Source: Micromonospora sp. RHAY321 (GTDB lineage: Bacteria > Actinomycetota > Actinomycetes > Mycobacteriales > Micromonosporaceae). From it: DNA of 64,000 nucleotides. The position numbers were made by a program, and so were the translations under genes. Shown piece after piece: positions 27,517-35,661 of the stretch. The stretch covers positions 310,001-374,000 of the forward strand of contig NZ_JAMHIW010000003.1 in NCBI RefSeq assembly GCF_023896955.1. The letters run 5' to 3'. How positions within the stretch are numbered: position 1 is the stretch's first letter; each line of letters begins with the position of its first letter. The notes below the pieces were generated by a model. It was not told the DNA's origin. It searched no databases and worked only from the letters and a program-made list of their open reading frames with translations.

Positions 27517-28122
27517 ATGACCAATCCACAGACCACCGACGGCCAGGACGTCATCGACATCCTGACCGCCGACCACCGTGAGGTCGAGACACTGTTCGTC
27601 GAGCTGGAGACCCGGCAGGGCACCCCCGAGCACCGCCGCCAGCTCGTCGACGTGGTGATCGCCGAGCTCGTCCGCCACGCGGTGGCCGAGGAGACGTACG
27701 TCTATCCGCTCGCCCGCAAGGCACTGCCCGACGGCGACGAGATCGCCGAGCACGAGATCACCGAGCACGCCGACGCCGAGCGGACCATGAAGGACCTGGA
27801 GGCCCTCGACCCGTCCGATCCGCGCTTCGACGAGCTGCTCGCCCACCTGACCAGCACCATTCGGCACCATGTGGAGGACGAGGAGAGCGAGCTCTTCCCC
27901 CGGTTGCGTGCCGCGGTGGCCGGGGAGGAACTGGCCGAGCTGGCCGGCAAGGTCACGGCGATCAAGAAGAGCGCGCCGACCAGGCCGCACCCGGCGGCGC
28001 CGGACCGTCCGCCGGCCAACAAGATCGTCAACCCCGGCACCGGTCTGGTCGACCGGCTCCGCGACGCGCTGGACGGCCGCCCGACCTCGATGAGCGAGCT
28101 GCGCGACAAGCAGCAAACCTGA
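27517..28122 (+). CDS. Hemerythrin HHE-domain protein
   Basis: 201 residues. A four-helix hemerythrin domain carries the expected iron-ligand pattern: H in TADHREVETLF, HAVAEETYVYP, HEITEHADAE and HHVEDEESELFP. Members bind a di-iron centre and sense or store oxygen, NO or ROS. A linker and a C-terminal segment with basic residues follow. The start is the ATG at 27517, preceded by GTAAGGGG. It is divergent from the FUSC-like gene and followed by a perfect 17-bp-stem palindrome. Confidence 0.9.
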   Translation: MTNPQTTDGQDVIDILTADHREVETLFVELETRQGTPEHRRQLVDVVIAELVRHAVAEETYVYPLARKALPDGDEIAEHEITEHADAERTMKDLEALDPSDPRFDELLAHLTSTIRHHVEDEESELFPRLRAAVAGEELAELAGKVTAIKKSAPTRPHPAAPDRPPANKIVNPGTGLVDRLRDALDGRPTSMSELRDKQQT

Positions 28123-28173
28123 CCCAGCGGGAGTCAGGCGCGAACGTCGGGTGACGAACAGTCCGCACAGGAC

Positions 28174-28209
28174 GATCCCGGGTCGCCACGTCCGTGGCGA
28201 CCCGGGATC
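28174..28209. terminator. 36-bp near-perfect palindrome between convergent genes
   Basis: Two perfectly complementary 17-base arms (28174-28190 and 28193-28209) are separated by only TC. It lies between the hemerythrin and antitoxin-like stop codons and would act as a bidirectional terminator. Such a stem could also extrude as a cruciform. Confidence 0.75.
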
Positions 28210-28221
28210 ACGTCCGGTGCG

Positions 28222-28404
28222 TCAGCGAACCTGGTCGCCTTCGCCGGTACGCGCCTGAGCCTGGTCCACACCCTTGTCGATCTGGTCGTCGTACTTTCCA
28301 CCGGTGCGCTTGTCAGCCATGTCGCCGGCCTTGTCCAACCCCTGGTCGACCTGCTTGTCGTGCTTGTCGGCGAAATCCTTGGCCTTGTCCATGAAGTCAC
28401 CCAC
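28222..28404 (-). CDS. MT0933-like antitoxin family protein
   Basis: 60 residues, highly charged, beginning MGDFMDKAKDFADKHDKQVD and containing RTGGKYDDQIDKGVDQAQ. This closely resembles the actinobacterial MT0933 (Rv0909) antitoxin family, which in M. tuberculosis is paired with a toxin. The start is the GTG at 28404, with GGAGGAGGACC ideally placed; the frame is open to 28530. No toxin gene lies next to it: its neighbours are hemerythrin and an AI-2E-family transporter. It is more likely a stand-alone stress-type protein than a functional TA pair. Confidence 0.8.
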   Translation of the reverse strand: MGDFMDKAKDFADKHDKQVDQGLDKAGDMADKRTGGKYDDQIDKGVDQAQARTGEGDQVR

Positions 28405-28586
28405 GGCGGTCCTCCTCCAGTCAGATGCACTCCCGTTCGGGTTCCCTGTGCCGGAGGGTGCAAACCGGTTGATCTCGCCCCACGACTCGTCGCTCGGACC
28501 GTCCCCTGTACACCGGTGTCGAGGCGGCACGGGTGTCGGCGCGCCGCTGGCCGGGTACGACGTCGCGGAGATCGAGGAGGACCGAC

Positions 28587-29720
28587 ATGGCGGTAGACGA
28601 ACCCGGGCCGGGCACCGGGGCGACGACGGGCGGCTCCGGGCCGCGTCAGGCGTGGGCCGCCCTGCCCTGGCTGGTCCGGACCGCGGTGCTGTGGAGCGCC
28701 TGCCTGGTGGTGGTCGTCGCCGGTCTCTATCTGCTGGGCCGGATCGCCGTACTGCTGGCGCCCCTGGCCATCGCGCTGGCCGCCACCATCTTCCTCACCG
28801 CGCTGCTCGACCCGGTGCTGCTGCGGCTGCGCCGCCTGCGGCTGCCGGCGGCGCTGGCCGCGCTGCTCACCGTGCTGCTGCTCCTCGGCATCCTGGTGGG
28901 GGTCGGCGCCTTGGTGTGGAACCTGACCGCCAGCCAGTTCGACCAGCTCAGCCAGGAGCTGACCCAGGGGCTGGACCGCAGCCGGGACTTCGTCACCTCC
29001 ACCCTGCCGGTCACCGACGCCCAACTCGACAAGCTCGTCGACCAGGCCCGGCAGGGGCTGAGCGGCAGCTCGCCGGACCCGGTCGCGGGTGCCCGGACGG
29101 CCAGCGAGGTGGTCGGCTCCGCGCTGCTCGCCCTGGTGCTGCTCTTCTTCCTGCTCAAGGACGGCCGGTCCATGTGGCACTGGGTGCTGTCCCGGATGAC
29201 CGGCCCGAACCGGCCCGTGGTGACCGAGGCCGGCCGCGCCGGGTGGCAGACGTTGGGTGCCTACAGCCGGGGCACCATGCTGATCGCCGCGATCGACGCG
29301 ATCGGCATCGGCCTGGCCCTGGTGGTGCTCCGGGTGCCGCTCGCCCTGCCGCTGGCGCTGATCACCTTCCTCGGCGGTTTCGTGCCCATCATCGGGGCCA
29401 CGGTGGCCGGCGCGGTGGCGGTGCTCGTGGCGCTGGCCGCCAACGGGCCGACCACCGCGCTGCTCACCCTCGCCGCGGTGATCGCCGTCCAGCAGATCGA
29501 GGGCAACCTGCTGGAACCGCTGGTCATGAAGCGGCAGGTCCGGCTGCACCCGGCGGTCATCCTGGTGGCGGTCACCGCCGGCACCCTGATCGCGGGCATC
29601 GCCGGAGCTTTCGTCAGCGTCCCGATCACCGCCGTCCTCTGGCGCATCATCGACACCGTCCAACGTCACCACTCCACCCCCGCCACCACGGACGTGGCGG
29701 GGGCCCCGTCGGCCTCATGA
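28587..29720 (+). CDS. AI-2E-family transporter (UPF0118/PerM-like)
   Basis: 377 residues with about eight transmembrane helices in the AI-2E/PerM pattern: three N-terminal helices, an amphipathic soluble section (about 140-200), then a C-terminal helix block including ITFLGGFVPIIGATVAGAVAV and the EGNLLEPLVMKRQVRLHP signature. The family exports small molecules or ions; the AI-2 role is proven only for some members. The start ATG at 28587 has GAGGAGGACC upstream. It is divergent from the antitoxin-like gene, and its 3' end overlaps the convergent hydrolase by 6 bases. Confidence 0.88.
   Translation: MAVDEPGPGTGATTGGSGPRQAWAALPWLVRTAVLWSACLVVVVAGLYLLGRIAVLLAPLAIALAATIFLTALLDPVLLRLRRLRLPAALAALLTVLLLLGILVGVGALVWNLTASQFDQLSQELTQGLDRSRDFVTSTLPVTDAQLDKLVDQARQGLSGSSPDPVAGARTASEVVGSALLALVLLFFLLKDGRSMWHWVLSRMTGPNRPVVTEAGRAGWQTLGAYSRGTMLIAAIDAIGIGLALVVLRVPLALPLALITFLGGFVPIIGATVAGAVAVLVALAANGPTTALLTLAAVIAVQQIEGNLLEPLVMKRQVRLHPAVILVAVTAGTLIAGIAGAFVSVPITAVLWRIIDTVQRHHSTPATTDVAGAPSAS
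29677..29703. terminator. Hairpin at the convergent AI-2E/hydrolase boundary
   Basis: CCCCCGCCAC pairs with GTGGCGGGGG across CACGGAC, inside the last codons of the transporter gene and just downstream of the hydrolase stop on the other strand. Confidence 0.6.
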
Positions 29721-30392
29721 GCGACGCGACGGTGCAGGCGCACGGGTGAGATGGGTGGTGAACCAGGTGCCGGCATGCTCGGCGACCTGCTCGAGGGTGC
29801 CGGGCTCCTCGAAGAGGTGGGTGGCACCCGGGACGATCCGCAGCTCGCCGACCTCCCCCATCTCGGCCAACGCCTGCTCGTTGAGCGCGATCACTTCCTC
29901 GTCCAGCCCACCGACCAGCAGCAACGTCGGCGTACGCACCTGCGCCAGAGCGGCACCGGCCAGGTCCGGTCGACCGCCCCGGGAGACGACGGCGCCCACC
30001 CGGTCGGCGCGGTACGCCGCCGCGACCAGGGCGGCGGCGGCACCCGTACTGGCCCCGAAGAGACCGATCGGCACGTCACCGGCGGGACGCTCGGCCGCCA
30101 ACCAGTCGACGATGCCGGCCAGCCGGCTGGCCAGGAGCCCGATGTCGAACCGCAGTTCGGCGGTGCGGGCGTCCACCTGGTCCTCGGCCGGGGTCAGCAG
30201 GTCCACGAGCACCGTGCCGAGGCCGCGCCCGTTCAGCGTCCGGGCCACCGCCACGTTGCGGGGGCTGTGGCGGGAGCTGCCGCTGCCGTGTGCGAACAGC
30301 ACCACGCCGACGGGCTGGGCGGGCACCATCAGGTCGGCGGGGAGCTGGGCGTCCCCGATCTGGATCGTCACCGTGCTGCGCTGCTCGTCCAT
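29715..30392 (-). CDS. Alpha/beta hydrolase, dienelactone-hydrolase-like
   Basis: 225 residues of the alpha/beta hydrolase fold, beginning MDEQRSTVTIQIGDAQLPAD. The nucleophile elbow is GASTG (serine), followed by the strand RTPTLLLVGGLDEEV with the acid and a histidine in GATHLFEEPG, so the triad is complete. These proteins are often annotated as dienelactone hydrolase or phosphoribosyltransferase-linked hydrolase; substrate unknown. The ATG at 30392 was preferred over upstream starts in the open frame to 30758 because GGTGGGGT precedes it and homology-like sequence begins there. Its end overlaps the AI-2E gene by 6 bases. Confidence 0.85.
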   Translation of the reverse strand: MDEQRSTVTIQIGDAQLPADLMVPAQPVGVVLFAHGSGSSRHSPRNVAVARTLNGRGLGTVLVDLLTPAEDQVDARTAELRFDIGLLASRLAGIVDWLAAERPAGDVPIGLFGASTGAAAALVAAAYRADRVGAVVSRGGRPDLAGAALAQVRTPTLLLVGGLDEEVIALNEQALAEMGEVGELRIVPGATHLFEEPGTLEQVAEHAGTWFTTHLTRAPAPSRRS

Positions 30393-30563
30393 ACCCCACC
30401 TCCGCGTGCTGGCCGTCCGTCCCGGGTACCCCGCCCGCCGCACCCCACGCCCGGAGCCGCCCGCCGGACCGCTCCGCGTTTGCCGGGTAGGTCCCCGGGT
30501 ACGCGACGAGCGACCGCAGACCGTGTCGGCGCAGCCGCGCCCCGACGGATCGCGAGGATCGCC

Positions 30564-30743
30564 ATGGCTGAGCAGCAGTCGCCCCGGCAACAGCAGATGA
30601 GCGAGCGTGACCGGCGCCAACAGGACGCCGAGCGCAACCGGGACTGGGCGGACGACGCCGCGCAGGCCCGCCTGCCCGATGATCCCCGGGCGATGGCGCC
30701 CCGGGACGCGATCGGGCGCCCGTCGACCGGCGAGCCCATCTGA
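30564..30743 (+). CDS. Small charged hypothetical protein
   Basis: 59 residues, very rich in charged and glutamine residues (MAEQQSPRQQQMSERDRRQQ and on) with no hydrophobic segment, so a soluble, probably disordered, protein. The ATG at 30564 has GAGGATC 5-6 bases upstream. A 12-bp-stem terminator follows. I recognise no family, and codon bias alone leaves some doubt that it is expressed. Confidence 0.55.
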   Translation: MAEQQSPRQQQMSERDRRQQDAERNRDWADDAAQARLPDDPRAMAPRDAIGRPSTGEPI

Positions 30744-30787
30744 TCTCGTAGTCGACAAACCGGGCGGGCGCAGGTTCGCTCGTCGGC

Positions 30788-30818
30788 GGCCGGGGCGGGG
30801 ATCACTCCCGCCCCGGCC
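30788..30818. terminator. Convergent hairpin terminator before the GH65 gene end
   Basis: GGCCGGGGCGGG pairs perfectly with CCCGCCCCGGCC across a 7-base loop, between the small charged protein and the GH65 stop. Confidence 0.75.
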
Positions 30819-30819
30819 G

Positions 30820-33192
30820 TCACTGGTCGTGTTCGGGCAACCGCAGCAGTGGCGAGCGGCCCGGCGGCTGCTCCGGCGGTGGCCCGGACGGGTCGGCCGG
30901 TGGGACGGGTACGGTCACCGGCTCGTCGCAGGTGACCCGCAGCAACTGGTCGTGGTGGCGCAGCTCCACCACGTCCTCCGGGCCGCCGTGGCGCAGCGAG
31001 TACGTCGTCTGGTGCGGTCGGACGTCCACCCGCAGGGCCAGCCCGCGCCACTGGAGCGAGAACTCCAGCCGGCTGAGCCGGCTGGAGAGCCGGGGCGCGA
31101 ACGACAGTTGGCCGTCGTGGTCCCGCAAACCGCCGAGCCCGCCGACAAGGGCGAGCCACGCACCGGCCAGCGAGGCCATGTGCACGCCGTCGCGGGTGTT
31201 CTCGTTGAGGTCGTGCAGGTCCATCAGCGCGGCCTCGCGCAGGTAGGTGTGTGCCAGCTCCGGAAAGCCCACCTCGGCGGCGAGCACCGCCTGGGTGCAG
31301 GCCGACAGCGACGAGTCGCGCACGGTGCGGCGCTCGTAGTAGAGGAAGTTGCGGACCTTCTGTTCGGAGGTGAACGCGTCCCCCCGCCAGTGCATGGCCA
31401 GGACCAGGTCGGCCTGCTTGATCACCTGTTTGCGGTACAGCTGGAAGTACGGGTAGTGCAGCAGCAGCGGGTACTTCTCCGCGGGTGTGTGCGCGAATTC
31501 CCACTCCTGGAGACGGGTGAACCCCTCCACCTGCTGGTGGACGTCGAGCTCGTCGTCGTACGGGACGTGCATCGAGATGGCCGCGTCCCGCCAGCTCGCC
31601 GCCTCCTCGTCGGTGACCCCGAGGTGGAACGCCTCGTCCCGGTAGCGCATCACCACCTCGGCAGCGGTGAGCAGGTTCCGCTGCGCCATCAGATTGGTGT
31701 AGATGTTGTCGTTCTTCACCGCCGTGTACTCGTCCGGGCCGGTGACCCCGTCGATGTGGAACTGCCCGTGCCGGTCGTGGTGGCCGATCGAGCGCCACAG
31801 CCGGGCGGTCTCCACCAGCAGGTCCAGCCCGATCTCCCGCTCGGCCTCGGTGTCCCCGGTGACCAGCACGTAGCGGCGCAGCGCGTCGGCGACGTCGGCG
31901 GCGATGTGGAAGGCCGCCGTGCCGGCCGGCCAGTACCCGGATGATTCCGGGCCCTCGATGGTTCGCCAGGGGAAGGCGGCGCCCTTGAGACTCAGCGTCT
32001 CCGCCCGTTCACGGGCCAGCTCCAGGGTGCTGTGCCGCCAGTACAGCGCGTTGCGCACCGCGCTCGGCTGGGTGTAGGTGAGCACCGGCAGGACGAACAT
32101 CTCGGTGTCCCAGAACGCGTGCCCGTCGTAGCCGGGGCCGGTCAGCCCTTTCGCCGAGATCGGCCGTCGCTCGGCCCGGGCACCGGCCTGGAGCACGTGG
32201 AAGAGGCCGAACCGGACGGCCTGCTGCACCTCCGGGTCTCCTTCGACCCGCACGTCGGCGGCGTCCCAGAACTCGTCGAGGTAGCCGCGCTGCTCCCGGC
32301 AGAGCCCGTCCCAGCCGTCCAGCCGGGCGCCGGCCAGCGCCGCGCCGACCTGGTCGCGCAGGGCGGGCAGGGATCGCCGGCTCGACCAGCCGTACGTCAG
32401 GTACTTGACCACCCGTAGCTTCTCGCCGGGCTTGAGTACGCAACCGATGGTGGTGCGGACCCAGTCCTCGTAGCCCTCGGACTCGATGGTGGTGTGGTCC
32501 GGGCCGTGCACCTCGTGTTCCATCGCGGCGGCCACTCGCAGGCCGGAGACCTTGGTGCGGTGGATCAGCTGTCCACCGTCGGGGGTGGTGAGTTCCTCCT
32601 CGGCCTGCAACGGCGACTCGAGCACCGCCGCGACCCGGGGGTCCTTGCTCTGCGGGGGGAGCGTCTCGTTGGCCACCAGCTCGGACTGCACGATCAGCCG
32701 CAGCGGGCCGTCGACGGCCTCCACCTCGTAGTTGATGGCGGCGACCGACCGTTGGGTGAACGACACCAGCCGGGTGCTGCGGACCTTGACCTCCCGGCCG
32801 GCCGGTGACCGCCAGTGCAGCTCCCGGTGCAGGGTGCCAGCCCGCATGTCGAGGATGCGCTCGTGGCTGAGCAGCTCGCCGTAGCGCACGTCGAGCGGTT
32901 CGTCGTCGACCAGCAGCCGCACCAGTTTGCCGTTGGTGACGTTGACGATCGTCTGCCCCGACTCGGGGAAGCCGTAGCCGGCCTCCGCGTACGGCAGCGG
33001 GCGCAGCTCGTAGAACGAGTTGAGGTAGGTGCCGGGCAGGCCGTGCGGCTCGCCCTCGTCGAGGTTGCCGCGCAGCCCGACGTGCCCGTTGGACAGCGCG
33101 AAGACCGACTCCGACTGGGCCAGCACGTCCATGTCCAGCCGGGTCTCCCGGACGTGCCACGGCTCGACCGGATAGGCCCGCTCCCTGATCAC
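30820..33192 (-). CDS. Glycoside hydrolase family 65 disaccharide phosphorylase
   Basis: 790 residues. An N-terminal super-beta-sandwich (SNGHVGLRGNLDEG) precedes an (alpha/alpha)6 catalytic barrel with WDTEMFVLPV and the proton-donor motif GPDEYTAVKNDN (E488), all hallmarks of GH65. Family members split maltose, trehalose, kojibiose or nigerose with phosphate, giving beta-glucose-1-phosphate; the exact sugar is not readable here. The GTG start overlaps the stop of the upstream beta-phosphoglucomutase gene (GTGA), so the two are translationally coupled. The pair converts a disaccharide to glucose plus glucose-6-phosphate. Confidence 0.93.
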   Translation of the reverse strand: MIRERAYPVEPWHVRETRLDMDVLAQSESVFALSNGHVGLRGNLDEGEPHGLPGTYLNSFYELRPLPYAEAGYGFPESGQTIVNVTNGKLVRLLVDDEPLDVRYGELLSHERILDMRAGTLHRELHWRSPAGREVKVRSTRLVSFTQRSVAAINYEVEAVDGPLRLIVQSELVANETLPPQSKDPRVAAVLESPLQAEEELTTPDGGQLIHRTKVSGLRVAAAMEHEVHGPDHTTIESEGYEDWVRTTIGCVLKPGEKLRVVKYLTYGWSSRRSLPALRDQVGAALAGARLDGWDGLCREQRGYLDEFWDAADVRVEGDPEVQQAVRFGLFHVLQAGARAERRPISAKGLTGPGYDGHAFWDTEMFVLPVLTYTQPSAVRNALYWRHSTLELARERAETLSLKGAAFPWRTIEGPESSGYWPAGTAAFHIAADVADALRRYVLVTGDTEAEREIGLDLLVETARLWRSIGHHDRHGQFHIDGVTGPDEYTAVKNDNIYTNLMAQRNLLTAAEVVMRYRDEAFHLGVTDEEAASWRDAAISMHVPYDDELDVHQQVEGFTRLQEWEFAHTPAEKYPLLLHYPYFQLYRKQVIKQADLVLAMHWRGDAFTSEQKVRNFLYYERRTVRDSSLSACTQAVLAAEVGFPELAHTYLREAALMDLHDLNENTRDGVHMASLAGAWLALVGGLGGLRDHDGQLSFAPRLSSRLSRLEFSLQWRGLALRVDVRPHQTTYSLRHGGPEDVVELRHHDQLLRVTCDEPVTVPVPPADPSGPPPEQPPGRSPLLRLPEHDQ

Positions 33193-33980
33193 GCGGAACC
33201 CCGTTCGGTGGTCGGGTGCGTCGCCACCGGCGGGGCGTCGGGCGCTTCGAGCAGGTCGGCGAGGTCCTTGACGACGATGTCGGCGCCGTGCGCGCGCAGC
33301 TCGTCGGCCTGCCCGACCCGGTCGACGCCGATCACGTAACCGAAGCCTCCGGCACGGCCGGCCGCGACCCCGGACAGCGCGTCCTCGAAGACGGCGGCCT
33401 GGGCCGGATCGACGCCGAGCATGGTGGCCCCGGCCAGGAACGTGTCGGGGTGCGGCTTGCCGCGCAGCCCCTGCGCCCGGGCGACGAGCCCGTCGACCCG
33501 CGCCTCCAGCAGGGGCTCCAGCCCGGCGGCCGCCACCACCTCGTGCCCGTTGGCGCTCGCGGTCACCACGGCCCGACGCAACCCGGCGGCGGCAGCCGCC
33601 TGTAGGTACAGCACCGAACCCGGGTAGACCTCGACACCGGAGGTGCGCAGGCGCTCCAGGAGCAGGACGTTCTTGCGGTTGCCGATGCCGTTGACCGTGT
33701 CGGCGTCCGGTGGGTCGTCGGGGCTGCCCTCCGGCAGCACGATCCCCCGGGAGGCGAGGAAGGACCGGACGCCGTCGGCCCGGGGCCGGCCGTCGACGTA
33801 GCGGTTGTAGTCGGGGCCGGGGTCGAACGGCTGGAACGGCTGGCCGGTCGCCGTGGCGCGCTGCCGCAGGAACTCGTCGAACGTCTGCGTCCAGGCGGCG
33901 TTGTGCACCCGGGCGGTCTGCGTCAGCACACCGTCCAGATCGAAGAGACAGGCGGTCACGTGAGCAGGTAGGCCCAGCAC
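33189..33980 (-). CDS. Beta-phosphoglucomutase-like HAD hydrolase
   Basis: 263 residues of the HAD superfamily with the catalytic motif DLDGVL (nucleophile D14, acid/base D16), a cap domain and the KPHPDTFL and VFEDALSGVAAG motifs. It most likely converts beta-glucose-1-phosphate to glucose-6-phosphate, matching the product of the adjacent GH65 phosphorylase. It is first in a two-gene operon with a 4-base overlap. The GTG start at 33980 follows a TAGATT -10 box by 6 bases, predicting a leaderless mRNA. The family also contains sugar phosphatases, but the context favours the mutase. Confidence 0.9.
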   Translation of the reverse strand: MLGLPAHVTACLFDLDGVLTQTARVHNAAWTQTFDEFLRQRATATGQPFQPFDPGPDYNRYVDGRPRADGVRSFLASRGIVLPEGSPDDPPDADTVNGIGNRKNVLLLERLRTSGVEVYPGSVLYLQAAAAAGLRRAVVTASANGHEVVAAAGLEPLLEARVDGLVARAQGLRGKPHPDTFLAGATMLGVDPAQAAVFEDALSGVAAGRAGGFGYVIGVDRVGQADELRAHGADIVVKDLADLLEAPDAPPVATHPTTERGSA

Positions 33981-33986
33981 GCTACG

Positions 33987-33992
33987 AATCTA
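33987..33992 (-). promoter_or_regulatory. -10 box of the mutase-GH65 operon
   Basis: TAGATT (minus strand) lies 6 bases upstream of the GTG start, the leaderless arrangement. Confidence 0.45.
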
Positions 33993-34041
33993 ACCACCCC
34001 GCCGGGCCGCGAAACCTCGTTTCCGCCGCCGTCGGCGCGGC

Positions 34042-34506
34042 TCAGTTCGGCCGCAGCGTCCAGATCACGGTCATGGCCGAGGTGGGCGTGCCGTCCTCGG
34101 TGGTGATCTCCACCTCGACCGGGAACTCGGGCCGCCGGCCGGCCTCCAGTTCGTCGATGACCTCGAGAGCCGGCCGGCCGAGTCGCGCGGTGGCCAGCAC
34201 CGAACCCCGGGCCAGCTTGCGGTAGGCGATCTCGGCGCGGACGGCGAGCGGAACGGCGCGGTCGAACAGCTGCCCGAAGGCGGCCACCACCACCGCGCCG
34301 GAGGCCGTCTCACCGAGGGTGAACATGGCCCCGGCGTGCGGGCCGCCGACGTGGTTGTGGGTGGCCGGAGAGTCGGGGAGCCGGACGACCGCCCGCACCC
34401 CGCCCTCCGCCTCGGGTGCCACCTCGACGAATTCGAAGCCGAGCGTGCGGGCGAACGGCACGGCTTCCAGCATGCCGGCCGCCACCTGGCGGGAGTCGAT
34501 GGTCAT
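34042..34506 (-). CDS. Hotdog-fold thioesterase-like protein (DUF4442/PaaI-type)
   Basis: 154 residues with the hotdog-fold signature THNHVGGPHAGAMFTLGETASG, resembling PaaI/DUF4442 acyl-CoA thioesterases. It probably hydrolyses acyl-CoA thioesters; substrate unknown. The ATG at 34506 follows a TAACGT -10 box by 6 bases, again a leaderless pattern. It stands alone between the mutase operon and a membrane-protein gene on the same strand. Confidence 0.85.
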   Translation of the reverse strand: MTIDSRQVAAGMLEAVPFARTLGFEFVEVAPEAEGGVRAVVRLPDSPATHNHVGGPHAGAMFTLGETASGAVVVAAFGQLFDRAVPLAVRAEIAYRKLARGSVLATARLGRPALEVIDELEAGRRPEFPVEVEITTEDGTPTSAMTVIWTLRPN

Positions 34507-34512
34507 GGCCCG

Positions 34513-34518
34513 ACGTTA
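34513..34518 (-). promoter_or_regulatory. -10 box of the thioesterase gene
   Basis: TAACGT on the minus strand, 6 bases upstream of the ATG. Confidence 0.45.
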
Positions 34519-34569
34519 CTAGCCGGTAACCACCCCTGCAACCAGGCATTTCCCAGGTTGCGCCACTGC

Positions 34570-35568
34570 TCAGAGGTTGGCGATGGTCCGCAGGATCTCC
34601 GCGTAGAAGTTGCCGTCGATGCTGCGGAACAGGGCGAAATCCTGCTCGGGGTCACCGAAGAACGGACGAAGGGTCCAGGCCAACTGGGTGCCGACGAACC
34701 CGAACAGCAGGATCCAGATGTAGAGCAGCGTCATGCTGGCCGGCCGCTCCGCCAGCTGGGCGGACCGCGTCGGCCGGGCACCCCACGGGTGCTGCGACGC
34801 CGGGTGGCCGGGCGGCAGCATGCCGGGCGGGAACGAGACACCGGCGGGCTGCCCGGGCCACTGCGCCGGAACCTGCCCCTGGGCCTGCGCAGGAACCTGG
34901 GCCGGGGCCGCCACGGCGGGCGACGCGGCGTCGGGGGCGGCGCCGTTCGGGGCCGTACCGGCCGACCCGGCCACCGCCGCTCCGACCGGCACGGCGACCG
35001 GCTCGGCGACCTGGGCGGAAACCGGCACGGCGGCCGGAGCCGCCTGGGCCTGGGCCGCCTCCGGCGCGAGCAGGCCGTGATCGTTGAGCACCTGCATCCC
35101 CCCGGTCAGGAAGCGCAGCCCGACCACCGCCGACAGGGTCAGGATCGCCACGTTGAGCAGCTTGAAGAAGCCGTAGTCGGGCGCGGTGATCAGGAAGAAG
35201 AGGCTGATCGGTGCGAACGCCACCGCGAGCATCGAGGTGACCGTGATCGCCACCATCACCAGCGCCAGCGACTGGCGCACCGAGAGCCGGGCGCCGAAGA
35301 CCAGGTTGAACAGGTAGAGGGTGGGCAGGCAGATCGCCAGCGTGACCAGGAACAGCAGCGGCAGCTTCAACGCGGAGGTCAGCGCCATCAACGGGCTGTG
35401 GAACGCGCCCAGCACCGCGCCGTAGCAGGCGAGCGCGATGGCGGAGCTGGCCAGCATCCGCCCGGTCAACGCGTTCAGGTCACGTTCGGCCACGATCTGC
35501 TGCCAGATGCCCTGCCGATCGCGGAGGATCCGCTCGATGACGAGCGGGCTGGGACGGTCACCCGACAC
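34570..35568 (-). CDS. Polytopic membrane protein with a Pro/Ala-rich loop, unknown function
   Basis: 332 residues. Four or five transmembrane helices in the first half (LASSAIALACYGAVLGAF, LPLLFLVTLAICLPTLYLF, LALVMVAITVTSMLAVAF, FKLLNVAILTLSAVVGLRF) are followed by an alanine/proline/valine-rich loop of about 110 residues. A final helix (MTLLYIWILLFGFVGTQLAW) and a short conserved tail end the protein. The layout resembles Yip1-like membrane proteins. No biochemical role can be assigned. Confidence 0.75.
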   Translation of the reverse strand: MSGDRPSPLVIERILRDRQGIWQQIVAERDLNALTGRMLASSAIALACYGAVLGAFHSPLMALTSALKLPLLFLVTLAICLPTLYLFNLVFGARLSVRQSLALVMVAITVTSMLAVAFAPISLFFLITAPDYGFFKLLNVAILTLSAVVGLRFLTGGMQVLNDHGLLAPEAAQAQAAPAAVPVSAQVAEPVAVPVGAAVAGSAGTAPNGAAPDAASPAVAAPAQVPAQAQGQVPAQWPGQPAGVSFPPGMLPPGHPASQHPWGARPTRSAQLAERPASMTLLYIWILLFGFVGTQLAWTLRPFFGDPEQDFALFRSIDGNFYAEILRTIANL

Positions 35569-35661
35569 GGGTGGACCCCTCTCGGTGGTGTTTCACAGTG
35601 GACTGGGTGCGCAGACGGTAGGACACCGGCGGCGTCGCCGCCACCCCGCTCCGGCGTGGTG

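Noticed and set aside
28222..28530. A functional toxin-antitoxin pair at the MT0933-like gene
   Set aside because: No adjacent frame on either side looks like a toxin; the neighbours are hemerythrin and an AI-2E transporter.
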